A DNA stretch of 64,000 nucleotides from Takakia lepidozioides (Eukaryota > Streptophyta > Takakiopsida > Takakiales > Takakiaceae). Position 1 is the first letter of the stretch, and each line of letters opens with the position of its first letter. Both the position numbers and the translations under genes were made by a program. Positions 10,935 through 21,892 of this stretch are shown here, piece by piece. The notes under the pieces are model-generated. The model made no database searches, had not been told where the DNA came from, and saw nothing but the letters and a program-made list of their open reading frames with translations. The stretch is taken from positions 82,502,756-82,566,755 of the forward strand of contig CM060731.1 in the NCBI GenBank assembly GCA_030704615.1, written 5' to 3'.

Positions 10935-12885
10935 CTTGGCGAATGGAAATTCGGCGCCGAATATCCATACGGCACCGATCCGACTTACCTGCTGGATGGA
11001 AATTCGGCGCCGAATCTCCATCCATCCGGGATTCCACTCACCTGCTGGATGGAAATTCGGCGCCGAATTTGCATTCATCCGGGATTCGAATCACCTGCAG
11101 GATGGAAATTCGGCGCCGAATCTCCATCCATCCGGGATTCCACTTACCTGCTGGATGGAAATTCGGCGCCGAATTTCCATTCATCCGGGATTCGAATTAC
11201 CTGCAGGATGGAAATTCGGCGCCGAATTTCCATTCATCCGGGATTCCACTTACCTGCAGGATGGAAATTCGGCACCGAATTACCTGCGTGAGGGAAATTC
11301 GGCGCGCCGCCATACCTCCGCAGATGGAAATTCGGCGCCGGATTTCCATCCGCGCGCTTCCGAATTACCTGCTTGAGGGAAATTTCCAGCGCCGCACTAC
11401 CTGGTTGGATGGAAATTCGGCGCCGGATTTCCATCCGCGCGCTTCCGAATTACCTGCGTGAGGGAAATTCGGCGCGCCACCCTATCTCCGCGGATGGAAA
11501 TTCGGCGCCGGATTTCTATCCGAGCGCTTCCGAATTACCTGCTTGAGGGAAATTTCCAGCGCCGCCCTACCTGGCTGGATGGAAATTCGGCGCCGGATTT
11601 CCATCCGCGCGCTTCCGAATTACCTGCTTGAGGGAAATTTCCAGCGCCGCCCTACCTGGCTGGATGGAAATTCGGCGCCGGATTTCCATCCGCGCGCATC
11701 CAAATTACCTGCTTGAGGGAAATTCGGCGCGCCGCCCTATCTCCGCGGATGGAAATTCGGCGCCGGATTTCCATCCGAGCGCTTCCGAATTACCTGCTTG
11801 AGGGAAATTTCCAGCGCCGCCCTACCTGGCTGGATGGAAATTCGGCGCCGGATTTCCATCCGCGCGCTTCCGAATTACCTGCTTGAGGGAAATTTCCAGC
11901 GCCGCACTACCTGGTTGGATGGAAATTCGGCGCCGGATTTCCATCCGCGCGCTTCCGAATTACCTGCTTGAGGGAAATTCGGCGCACCGCCCTATCTCCG
12001 CGGATGGAAATTCGGCGCCGGATTTCCATCCGAGCGCTTCCGAATTACCTGCTTGAGGGAAATTTCCAGCGCCGCACTACCTGGTTGGATGGAAATTCGG
12101 CGCCGGATTTCCATCCGCGCGCTTCCGAATTACCTGCGTGAGGGAAATTCGGCGCGCCACCCTATCTCCGCGGATGGAAATTCGGCGCCGGATTTCCATC
12201 CGAGCGCTTCCGAATTACCTGCTTGAGGGAAATTTCCAGCGCCGCCCTACCTGGCTGGATGGAAATTCGGCGCCGGATTTCCATCCGCGCGCTTCCGAAT
12301 TACCTGCTTGAGGGAAATTCGGCGCGCCGCCCTATCTCCGCGGATGGAAATCCGAGCGCTTCCGAATTTCCATCCGAGCGCTTCCGAATTACCTGCTTGA
12401 GGGAAATTTCCAGCGCCGCCCTACCTGGCTGGATGGAAATTCGGCGCCGGATTTCCATCCGCGCGCTTCCGAATTACCTGCTTGAGGGAAATTTCCAGCG
12501 CCGCACTACCTGGTTGGATGGAAATTCGGCGCCGGATTTACATCCGCGCGCTTCCGAATTACCTGCTTGAGGGAAATTCGGCGCGCCGCCCTATCTCCGC
12601 GGATGGAAATTCGTCGCCGGATTTCCATCCGAGCGCTTCCGAATTACCTGCTTGAGGGAAATTTCCAGCGCCGCACTACCTGGTTGGATGAAAATTCGGC
12701 GCCGGATTTCCATCCGGGCGCTTCCGAATTACCTGCTTGAGGGAAATTTCCAGCGCCGCCCTTCCTCCGCGGATGGAAATTCGGCGCTGGATATCCATCC
12801 TGCTGTGCTCCGAATTACCTGCAGGATGGAAATCCGGCGCCGGAATTCCATCGTGCAGCGCTCCGAATTACCTCTACGTTGGAAA
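10935..12885. repeat. Compound satellite with AATTCGGCGCCGAATT palindromes, ~60-bp then ~85-bp units
   Basis: The first part (10940-11290) alternates 'ggatggaaattcggcgccg' palindromes with 'catccgggattcnactyacctgc' every ~57-60 bp. The second part (11290-12850) repeats 'cttccgaattacctgcttgagggaaattt' with the same palindrome about every 85 bp. Copies are more than 90% alike by eye, indicating recent homogenisation. Open frames here are repeat artefacts. Confidence 0.85.
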
Positions 12886-13099
12886 TTCCGGGACTGTTTA
12901 CGTCGATTTTCATCCGACATGGAGGGCTTCATCCGACATTTAATTGCGCAGTTGGGCAATAAATGTCGACGGCCGTCGGTTATTATTCTGGCTGGCGACG
13001 CATGGCTTCCTGGACACGTACCCTAAATCTCATGCTAATCTTGGCTTAACATGGTATTCCAGGCATGTACCCCAAAAAATGAGATCTTTTTGGCTGGGA

Positions 13100-16000
13100 C
13101 TTATGCCGCCTGAAGGGCGTGGCTCTCCTGAGGGAGACCTCACATCCAGACCGCGGCGGAAGTTGAAAGCTCTGTACTACGAACGACGGCCAATCTCTCG
13201 CATGGCCAAACTGAAGCTCCAGCAGGAGATTCCAGTGTCTTGCTCACAACTTGCGCCAACTGAAGCCGAGTACTCTCAGGCAAGCCACTTCTGCTTTCGG
13301 TTTGTTCGATTTATTTTTTGCTTTCGCTTTGTTACCTCGCTTTGTTTTTGCATCTTCATCCTGGCTTTGCTGTATGAGTGAACTTTAGATAGTTGAGTGA
13401 ACCTTAGATTGTTTGCAATGCGTGTGCAAATCCGGCACCTCTGGAGAAGGCTGCTTGTGCATGTCATTCTTAGGCAATGGTTGCATTTGTTTTCATTGTT
13501 GTTGCATGGCTCTCCATACTTCCTAAACTTGTTATGTTTTCATTTTTGCTACATGATTGTTGCTATGGTGGTTGCGCTGCTCGTTGCGATGCTGCTTTTT
13601 GCACCGATGTTGGTTTTCACGATTTTTGTCAATGACAGAGTGACGACGAGCCCGGCACGCTGGTGGTATCATCGACAGCTCCAACTCATCGCATGTTTGA
13701 ATCGCCCAACTTGGGGCGAGAGGGCAAACTTAAACCTTTTGTTGGTGGACGGGAGGACTTGCAACGAGATTACGACAGAGTAGGCATTGGGGAGGTTGGT
13801 GCAGGCGGCATGGCAGGTGAAGGGCGTGAGGACATGAGGACAGCAGATCCGGCAATGGAGGTTGTTCATGCACATGCAGTAGGGCCCGCCCACGCAAAGA
13901 AAAAGAAGAAAGCTAAGCACATGCAATCCCCGGCGAGAGAGCAGTCACGGGCTGCGGAGGGGGGAGTGAGCAGTGCGCGCGAGGGTGTCAGTTCGCCTCA
14001 ATCAAAGGTGGTCGTCCTGGAGGGCTCCCCTGCTGCTAGCCCTAGTAAGAAACAGAAAGCCCGTGAGAGGGCAAAAGAGAGGGCAAAAGAACAGACGAGA
14101 CAGAATGCTAGCCAGGAGGAAAGACAAAAGGCAGCTGAAGAGGCCAGGGGTGCCCAAATGACAGATGCCAATGTAAGCGAGGGACACACAGAGACGGTGG
14201 ATCCCTACAAGACACCACAGAGAGGCAGTAGCACACCGGTTAGACCATCGCGGGCAAGAGCAGCCCCCGCAATTACCCATACGGTGGAGAGTGGAGGAGA
14301 GGAAAGAACACCTGAAAGAGCACGGATTGTGCAAGTTTGAGGTGAAGCCAGGGAGAGGGCAGTAGAGACGACGAGAGTGCTGGAGGTGGTTTCGCAGGTG
14401 GCTGACCCTGTTGAGGAGGACGACATGGAGGTTTCTGACCAGGATGACATCCTCCCGGACATCCCCAGGCCCCAAACCCGGAGCATACAGGCTGGATTTG
14501 GCGGTCCTGGTGGGCTGCCGGAAAACCCCTCTGCAGCAGACGTCATGTCTGAGGCGGATATGAAGTTGGCCGCTGCCAAGATGTTGGAGGCAACCCACAG
14601 CAACATTGGCAGGGTGCTGGGGGGCATGGTGTACCCGGCCAAGCTTCGAATTCCCCTTTGCCGCTTGGTGTCATTGCAGGTGGTGAGACCTGCCCTCCCA
14701 GGCGATATCGACAAGCTGAAATTCTCTTTCCGGGATGGATATCGAATGGGGTCTACTGCGTTTTATGTTTCCATTGAGAACGACCACGGAGCTTCCCGTG
14801 CCCACACTTCCGATGAGGTGGACAAATGGGGTCCCCATTGGCAAACGCGAAATGAGGAGTTCGAGAGATCGATTGCTAGTGATCCTCTTTTCCAGCACAT
14901 GTCCGGTAAGATGTTCTACGTGTGGGACGACAATCATCGCCTCCTGGCATGGATGGAGCACATTGCCCAAGCCCACCCCAACGATCTCGATTGGCATTTC
15001 GCCGTCGATTGTGTTGTGCTGAAGGTTGCGGGGCCCAAAGATTACAGTCTTCTCAAAGCTGCAATGGCAGACATCAACTCGTAAGCTACAACCCCTCTCG
15101 CTTTTGGACTTTGAATTTGGAAGTCATTTCATTGCGAATCCTCATATATGATGAAAATTCCCATTTCAGTATTGTTTGATGGAAATGTGGCACTGCAGGG
15201 TGACTGAGAATGCCTTCATTGCCACCAACTTGTCCCATATGCTCTTCCGAGTGAAGGATGTCGGGAAGCAGGGGGTGCAAGAGTTTGCCAATTCCCTCAG
15301 TGCCGACCTCCTACGCAAGTCGGAGGCAAAGGCAGACAGAACGTGGTATAGGCTGAGCGTCGACGCCATGGTGGACTACATATTTCGGGTAAAGCTCCTG
15401 ACAGTTTTGTTGAGCTAATCTGTCTCTCCTCCCCCAATAGAAGAAATTGTGTTGAGCAGGATCTCTAATCTTATGTGCGCATTCTTGACAGACGAAAATA
15501 CAGCAGGATTTGGCACATGCGCGGAGGTTCTACATGGAGTCAGAGGAGAAGAATCCAACCCTCCCGGAACTCGAATCGTATGTCAAAGCTGCGGAGGTGA
15601 GGGCCCGCATAAAGTACAAGTCGCGGATGGTAAAGTACGTGGCCATAGCTGATCCCGCCCTTGGTGCCGACTTTCTGGTGGAGGTGGGGAAGCACTACTC
15701 TCGCGCTCTGAAGCCCACGATGACATTGGAGAAGCTCCATCGTCTAGCCACATCCTGTGTGGATGCAACAGAAAAGGTGATACATTCTTAACAAAATTGT
15801 GGTGGCAACAACTCCTTTTTGTGGTGTTTGGCGCTTACGAATATGCTGGGTGGTTGGACAGACCCGGTGGCTCCAAATCTGGAATGGTTCCCAAAGTATC
15901 AGGGACATGTGGAGCTTCCCCAAACCGGACAAACTCTCTGACCCCACATTCGACATGTGGATGAACCGCATGACATGGTGGTTTCAGGTACTTCCCCACG

Positions 16001-19000
16001 CTTCGTTTGGGGCTTCTACTCTAGTAGGGGGTGGATTCATTGTATTTTTTGAGGAAAGCGATCTGGTGGACAATCTCCACAAGTGACGACGAATGCGCAA
16101 GAGCAGCTGGACACACAAGCACATCAGTTCAAGATGGAGATATCTCCTGCAGCAGAGAGCCTACGTGACTATGTGACGAGGTACTTTCTGCTCTACAAAA
16201 CCAACCTATTCTTTCGGGAGATAGCAGATGCTCGCCGGAGCCACGAGTTCACCGACCAGCCGAACGCGGACAAAGCAGCAATGCGCCTTCTGTACAGGTC
16301 CATACGCGCTGCCTTTCTTTCAAGTCCTGGCATTTCAGGATGTTAGAGGCCTCAAGTGGTGTTAGGGAAAATGGCGCCGAATTTCCAGTCAGGGCTCCGA
16401 AAATGGCTAAGTCCCTAGACTGGCTGGCCCGGAACTGGAAATTCGGCGCCATTTTCCAGTTCCAGGCCCTATTGCCGTCCAGGGACTTAGCCATTTTCGG
16501 TCTAAGTCCCTAGACTGGCTGGCCCTGAAGTGGAAATTCGGCGCCATTTTCCAGTTGTAGGCCCTATTGCCGTTCAGGGACTTAGCCATTTTCGGCCTAA
16601 GTCCCTAGTGTGGCTGGCCCGGAACTGGAAATTCGGCGCCGCTTTCCAGTTCTAGGCCCTATTGCCGTCCAGGGACTTAGCCATTTTCGGGCTAAGTCCC
16701 TAGACTGGCTGGCCCTGAACTGGAAATTCGGCGCCATTTTCCAGTTCCAGGCCCTATTGCCGTTCAGGGACTTAGCCATTTTCGGTCTAAGTCCCTAGAC
16801 TGGCTGGCCCTGAAGTGGAAATTCGGCGCCATATTCCAGTTTTAGGCCCTATTGCCGTTCAGGGACTTAGCCATTTTCGGCCTAAGTCCCTAGTGTGGCT
16901 GGCCCGGAACTGGAAATTCGGCGCCGTTTTCCAGTTCTAGGCCCTATTGCCGTCCAGGGACTTAGCCATTTTCGGGCTAAGTCCCTAGACTGGCTGGCCC
17001 TGAACTGGAAATTCGGCGCCATTTTCCAGTTCCAGGCCCTATTGCCGTTCAGGGACTTAGCCATTTTCGGCCTAAGTCCCTAGACTGGCTGGCCTTGAAG
17101 TGGAAATTCGGCGCCATATTCCAGTTTTAGGCCCTATTGCCGTTCAGGGACTTAGCCATTTTCGGCCTAAGTCCCTAGTGTGGCTGGCCCGGAACTGGAA
17201 ATTCGGCGCCGTTTTCCAGTTCTAGGCCCTATTGCCGTCCAGGGACTTAGCCATTTTCGGTCTAAGTCCCTAGACTGGCTGGCCCTGAACTGGAAATTCG
17301 GCGCCATTTTCCAGTTCCAGGCCCTATTGCCGTTCAGGGACTTAGCCATTTTCGGGCTAAGTCCCTAGACTGGCTGGCCCTGAAGTGGAAATTCGGCGCC
17401 ATATTCCAGTTTTAGGCCCTATTGCCGTTCAGGGACTTAGCCATTTTCGGGCTAAGTCCCTAGACTGGGTGGCCCTGAACTGGAAATTCGGCGCCATTTT
17501 CCAGTTCCAGGCCGTATTGCCGTTCAGGGACTTAGCCATTTTCGGGCTAAGTCCCTAGACTGGGTGGCCCTGAACTGGAAATTCGGCGCCATATTCCAGT
17601 TGTAGGCCCTATTGCCGTTCAGGGACTTAGCCATTTTCGGACCTCATTGTGTTTTTCATGAATGCAGGTACTGTAAGTTCTCCCTTTTGGAGAAAGGTCA
17701 TCTGTCTTTCGAGCCACCATTCTTCCTGGCATGGAGGAACCCTGGGGCTGACTCCATGTACACTGACGATATTGTGAAGGAGTGGCATCTGGAACATTTG
17801 CGTGATTGCCCTTGGTATGTGGACCTTCCGCCCGGCTCGCTCGACCCATCCGAGTTTCAATTGAAGCTGGATGCTGAATTCCGACGAAACCGGGCTCCGC
17901 TGCCTCCGTTGGGTGCAAAAGAGGCAAAAGCGCTTGCGAACTCCAGGAAAGCGGCAGAGCTTGCTCAGGCAGGAATTCAGGAGAAATTGCATGAGAAGAG
18001 TAAAGGTCAAAGGAAAAGGACAAGGAAACAGGTGACTGCAGTAACACCCAAAAAGAAGAAAACCATCGGGGCATCGGAGGAGGCGCAGGAGGGGACCCAA
18101 GAGAGTGACTCCGACGCCGATTTTGTTCAAGGTCCTGCGACTGCTGTTGCTCCTACCCAGTCACCGGTCGTCCGGGTTCCCAAGTCAGTTCGGAGTGGGA
18201 CTGGCTCTGCCAAGAAGTTGGCATTTGAGGGCGAGCCTACACGCCGGTATTCGGCGGTGACGTTTACGCACAGGCCAAAGCTAGAACCTCCAACCATCAT
18301 CCAATGCGTCAATGAGAGCTTCCTTGACGCTCTCGCTGCCAGGGCGAAGAAGGTGGCACACAACAAGTCTCTGGCGGAGCAGAAGGGGAAAGCCAAGAAG
18401 AGGGCTGCCGGTACAGAGCCTAAAGACACCCCTGGTTTTGAAGCCATGATGGAATTCTTCACGGCTGTGAGCACGAATTGCAAGAGCACTTGGGGGGGGG
18501 TTGAGGTGGAGAGAGCTTGCGACATGATTCTCCTCGACATTCCAGATGGGGAGCTGCTGGAGGGCCTGGATGGTGTGCCCACCTGGAACAGGTTTACTGA
18601 GGACTACTGGAAAGCCGGGTTTGGGCTGGCGGGGATGCTTCTGGATGACGGTGGATGTGTGGTTGTCCTTGCCACGAGAGGGAAGACCACAGAGAATGCG
18701 GTGGCAAGGTGGACACCGAAAAGTGTCACCCCGGTCCTCCTCAGAAAATGGTTCTGCATCAGTACGCAGGGGTTGCGAACAGAGGGCCAAAGTGTAAGTT
18801 ATCAATCTATTGCATTCACTTCATATTGTGGTGTATGTTAAGTAGACCCTGGAATTGATCCCTTCTTTGTTGGATGTGCAGACATTGGTGTTTGAGGCAT
18901 ATTGCTTTGTGAAGAGAGGGTCTACGTTCAAATTCCGCAACGACGGTCGTCTTGTTGATGCCGCTGTGGACCCTGTAACCTACGATGTCCTCTACAACTA

Positions 19001-20018
19001 TGTGCCCCACTCTAGTATGCCGAAGGACACAAAGACAGGCAAACCGTGGCGGTACAGCCGGACCTGGAGCCCTGCTTTCATCCAAACCCTCATGGAGACG
19101 TGCTCGGATGTCCAAGGGCGGATTCTGGACCTCACATGCGGCACGGGTAAGCCTTCACGTGCTCAGTTTGTCCCCTGGCCCCATTGCAATTGCATGCCGC
19201 AAGCTATTAACCGCCCGCTTTGTTCCTCAGGTGCTTCAATGTGGGCAGGGACGTTGTTCGACAGGCATGTGTTCGCCTTCGAGCCAGATACTGCCCTCCA
19301 CAACTCGGAACTTGCAGCGGCTGAACGTCTGCCGAAAGAGGAAGAGGCATCCTCGGAGGATGAGGAAAAATCCGAGAAGGAGCAGGGGGAGGAAGTTGGG
19401 ATCGAGGCCGAGGAGCCCCCGGTTTACGAGTGAGTGGTGGCATTGTAAGTTGCCTCCAGATTTTGTGAGGCACCTCCCTCCGCTCTCTTATTTCATTGAA
19501 AACCCTTTCTGCTTGTGCTGGTATTGACATTCTTGAAGTGGATTTGTTCTTACTGTAGGATGCCAAGTACTGCCGGAGGGACGTCTACACCGGAGTTCAT
19601 GGGCAGGAGGAACGTGCCTTTTTTTGCCAGGGGGGATTTCATGCCAAGTCCAGAAAGGGAGTACATCCTTCCTACTTATGCTGCCCGGCTTGCTTCGGTG
19701 TCCATTAGGAGGTGTTCCGAACGTAGTCGTGTACAGCAGATTTTAGACGAGGCAAGCCTCAAGAAAATGAAGATGAGGGAGGAGGCAGCAGCTATTAGAG
19801 CCCGTCGGGCTCGTAGATTTGTGTTGGATTCTGCTGAGGAAAGTGGGGGAGAAGACGCAGAAGATTCCCAGGAGGTGAGGTGGACAGTCCCCCAAGGAGA
19901 GGACGGGATTTTTGAGAGGCATAGTGGAACTGATGCATCACAGAGCTCGGAGGATGAGGGGGATGAGGGGGATGAGGAAGAAGGTGGGGCAAGTTCCTCG
20001 GAGGGTGTAGGAGAGTAG
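13100..20018 (+). CDS. E1-encoded multi-exon protein with C-terminal amino-type DNA methyltransferase-like domain
   Basis: About ten exons can be traced: ~13100-13279, 13639-15080, 15199-15388, 15492-15776, 15862-15987, ~16085-16297, 17668-18793, 18882-19146, 19231-~19432 and ~19558-20018. Most junctions are GT-AG and keep frame. A second diverged copy (48300-49580 and 51661-52340) preserves the same exon ends. The N-terminal part is charged and lysine-rich (about 13870-14110). The segment ACDMILLDIPDG (18514-18549) resembles motif IV, with DIPD in place of DPPY. After a glycine-rich strand (LLDDGGCVVVLAT), ILDLTCGTGASMWAG ... VFAFEPD (from 19122, spliced over the 19147-19230 intron) resembles the AdoMet-binding motif I. 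Motif IV before motif I is the beta-class N6_N4 methyltransferase order. A highly acidic tail follows. One in-frame TGA at 14338-14340 interrupts exon 2. The 15987/16085 junction is unclear. Function is inferred. Confidence 0.65.
16298..17667. repeat. Intron of the methyltransferase-like gene filled by a 95-bp satellite with 285-bp higher-order period
   Basis: The intron starts after TACAG (donor GTCCAT) and ends at 'aatgcag'; joining gives an uninterrupted frame. From ~16360 to 17640 it consists of 95-bp units. Each unit contains two dyad-symmetric blocks: ctggaaattcggcgcc...ttttccag, and GGGACTTAG...CTAAGTCCC around 'ccattttcgg'. Near-identical blocks at 16597, 16882 and 17167 lie exactly 285 bp apart, so three 95-bp variants form a higher-order repeat. 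The unit shares both cores with the array at 5447-5830. Confidence 0.9.
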
Positions 20019-20081
20019 TGCCCATTCCGGCTATGACAGTTAGAACACACTTGTATAGACGTGGCTTGCCACAAAATTTGC

Positions 20082-20087
20082 AATAAA
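20082..20087 (+). promoter_or_regulatory. Candidate polyadenylation signal AATAAA
   Basis: AATAAA lies 64 bp after the stop codon of the E1 methyltransferase-like gene and before the E1 right end. It is a plausible 3' end signal for that transcript. Confidence 0.5.
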
Positions 20088-20184
20088 ATGTTGCATTTCA
20101 AGTCCACTGGTGCCACATTCCAACTTCACATGACCCTATTTCCGTGCCTCCTAACCCTATTTCCGTGGACTCACAATGGTCTGC

Positions 20185-20239
20185 TCATGCTTTTTTTTTT
20201 TCCGCTCATGCTCATGCCGCTCATGAAATAGCAGCCCCC
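20185..20239. repeat. E1 right terminal inverted repeat with CATGAGC cluster
   Basis: Reads GCTCATG..CTCATGCCGCTCATGAAATAGCAGCCCCC on the + strand (written here with a gap), the inverse of the left end. A run of T interrupts the heptamer cluster. It is followed at 20240 by the cttagcca duplication. Confidence 0.85.
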
Positions 20240-21120
20240 CTTAGCCATTTTGGTGCTCCAGCCGAGGTACTCATGGACCAGGGGAGAGAGTTCTTGGAGG
20301 AGTTTCAGGCTTTGTGAGAGCAAGCCTTGATAGATCACCGTACTACTTCTCGGGATCATCCCGGGGCTGATGGCTTGGCGGAGAGAGTTGTTCAGACAGT
20401 CAAGAGAGGTTTGTACGGTTTGCAGAAGGGACACCTAGGAGATTGGGACCTTCAGCTACCTTGGCTAGCTATGGGCTATAGGTTCAGCAAACAAGCTTCA
20501 CTTGCCTCATTCTCACCTTACTTTCTTCTCTTTGGCCAAGAGCCGGATTTGCCTGCATCTATTTGCAGGGAGGCTGCAATAGTTCTCAATCTTGATGATC
20601 CGGATGTGTCGACACAAGCATGTGCCCAGCGGGCAGAGTTGTTCAAGAGAGTCATGCCTATGGCTTTTGAGAACCTTGCTATTGCCCAGCACCAAGACAC
20701 ATTGAGGTACGCCACTATACGTGGATGGGGATATCGGCCAAGTGTTCGGCGTTTCCACCATGGGGACTATGTGTATCTGCAGCAGACAATGCCTACGACC
20801 TTGGATGTCACAGCAGGACGTGTGATTCTAAGGGTCAGGGAGGTGTTGCCTTCAGGAGTGTTGATTCTGGAGGGTCGAGATGGCATGGTATGGAAGGACC
20901 ATGTGCGCAATTGTGCGCCATGTCACCTTCCACATGTGGATGGGAGGATAGATCCTAACCTGCAGTGGTACCTGCAGGGTTGCGTTGCATGCTGGTGGCG
21001 CCGCAACCATGTTGGTGTGTGACAAATGCTCAAGGGGGTGGCACATGGGATGTTTGACACCGCCACTTGAGGAGGTTCCTATCGGAGAATGGTTGTGTCC
21101 ACGATGCCTTGGACAGAGGT
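20240..21120 (+). pseudogene. Element B pol, second part: integrase core, C-terminal domain and PHD finger
   Basis: This continues the integrase interrupted at 5064. The second catalytic aspartate is in VLMDQGREFL, and the glutamate is in GLAERVVQ. One in-frame stop (TGA near 20317) and a missing RKY triplet relative to element A are seen. The C-terminal domain (RFHHGDYVYLQQ ... VREVLPSGVLILEGRDGM) runs to about 20970. The PHD finger then continues in another frame from ~21008: MLVCDKCSRGWHMGCL ... EWLCPRCLGQ, with the stop near 21120. The frameshift falls between the first and second zinc ligand pairs. That both copies carry the same PHD finger shows it belongs to the element family. Confidence 0.9.
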
Positions 21121-21371
21121 AGTGGGCATGACAATGGTGAGGCGGACAAGTGATCCAAGGTCTAGCTAGTGGGGCTTCAATTCCATGGATACTCAACTGA
21201 AGATCATGGATTGCATGAAGGCGACTAACGATGGGGCTACGTTTGCACCCGGCCTCTTGATCTATTGACTTCAGGTGTTGGGACTTGTGCGATTGAAGAC
21301 CAAACGATGATCTTGGATACTTGCAAGCTATCCGGTGTTAGAGGGACCTAATCACCAGCTAGGGGGGCGAT
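21121..21371 (+). other. Element B 3' untranslated region and polypurine tract
   Basis: Non-coding stretch between the pol stop and the LTR. The last bases, AGCTAGGGGGGCGA, directly before the LTR start TGTGGC form the polypurine tract that would prime plus-strand DNA synthesis. Element A has the same 'caccagctaggggggcga' at this place. Confidence 0.8.
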
Positions 21372-21892
21372 TGTGGCGTGGCTTTCTAAGACTATATGCT
21401 AGGAAGTGTGGTTGGACAGCGATGTATGTTGTGGCACAATGCTTAGGTGCACGACAGCTGTCATGGTTTTGTTTGTGATTAGTTAGAAATAGTTATTTCT
21501 AGCTAATTAGGACATTGTACATTTATATTTGTATTTTGTTGGCATTGGGACTTCATTTGGTTCCATGTGCCAAGTGAGGTGACGAACCTCACTTGGGACG
21601 TGGGGAGGTTATCTCCACGTGAGACGTAGGCAGGCTCGTCTTCTTCTAGTCGAGCCTCCCGAGGCCTCTCTCACCGCCATAGCTCTAGTACTTGAGATGG
21701 AGAGTGGGTGAGGTCTGTATGGTGGAGTCCTTTAGCAAAGGTGCCATTGGCTTGATTTATATAACGTGATAGAGTGGTTTCTCCTCTTTTCACCATTTCC
21801 TTATCATTGTGGCGTGGCTTTCTAGGACTATATGCTATGAAGTGTGGTTGGACAACGATGTATGTTGTGGCACGATGCTTAGGTGCACGACA
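21372..21892 (+). repeat. Element B 3' LTR (521 bp) with 85-bp direct repeats at both of its ends
   Basis: Begins TGTGGCGTGG and ends GTGCACGACA. The first 85 bp (21372-21456) are repeated with four mismatches as the last 85 bp (21808-21892). Element A's LTR has the same architecture with its own 85-bp pair, so this is a property of the family. The middle part contains GC-rich inverted segments (cgaacctcacttgggacg, near 21585). Confidence 0.8.

Larger units (their letters stand above)
5065..20239. mobile_element. E1: 15.2-kb DNA transposon carrying a MULE-like transposase and a DNA-methyltransferase-like gene
   Basis: The boundaries are exact. The 8-bp sequence cttagcca occurs at 5057-5064 and 20240-20247, and joining the two flanks restores the integrase reading frame of the retrotransposon it interrupts. 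The ends are inverted repeats: left GAGGTTTGCTATTTCATGAG, right (reverse complement) GGGGGCTGCTATTTCATGAG, 18 of 21 positions alike. Multiple CATGAGC heptamers follow each end. Inside lie a minus-strand transposase gene (about 5981-9690), a plus-strand methyltransferase-like gene (about 13100-20018) and four palindromic satellite blocks. An 8-bp duplication suits hAT or KDZ elements and some MULEs; the transposase motifs point to MULE. Confidence 0.9.
4372..21892 (+). mobile_element. Ty3/gypsy element B, 5'-truncated, same family as element A; split by transposon E1
   Basis: From about 4372 the + strand is collinear with element A (minus strand, 58074-64000): the linker after RNase H, integrase, C-terminal PHD finger, polypurine tract and 3' LTR. 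Homology stops at 5064 in the integrase core and resumes at 20240, exactly around the 15.2-kb transposon E1. The 5' half (protease, methyltransferase, reverse transcriptase) is absent. Stop codons and frameshifts show it is dead. Confidence 0.9.

Noticed and set aside
10935-12885. CRISPR-like regularly spaced repeats
   Set aside because: Spacers are themselves repeated, the genome is eukaryotic, and there are no cas genes.
9850-12960. Long open frames on both strands (MEIRRRISI-type peptides)
   Set aside because: They arise from palindromic satellites; the same peptide appears on both strands and in shifted copies, so they are repeat artefacts.
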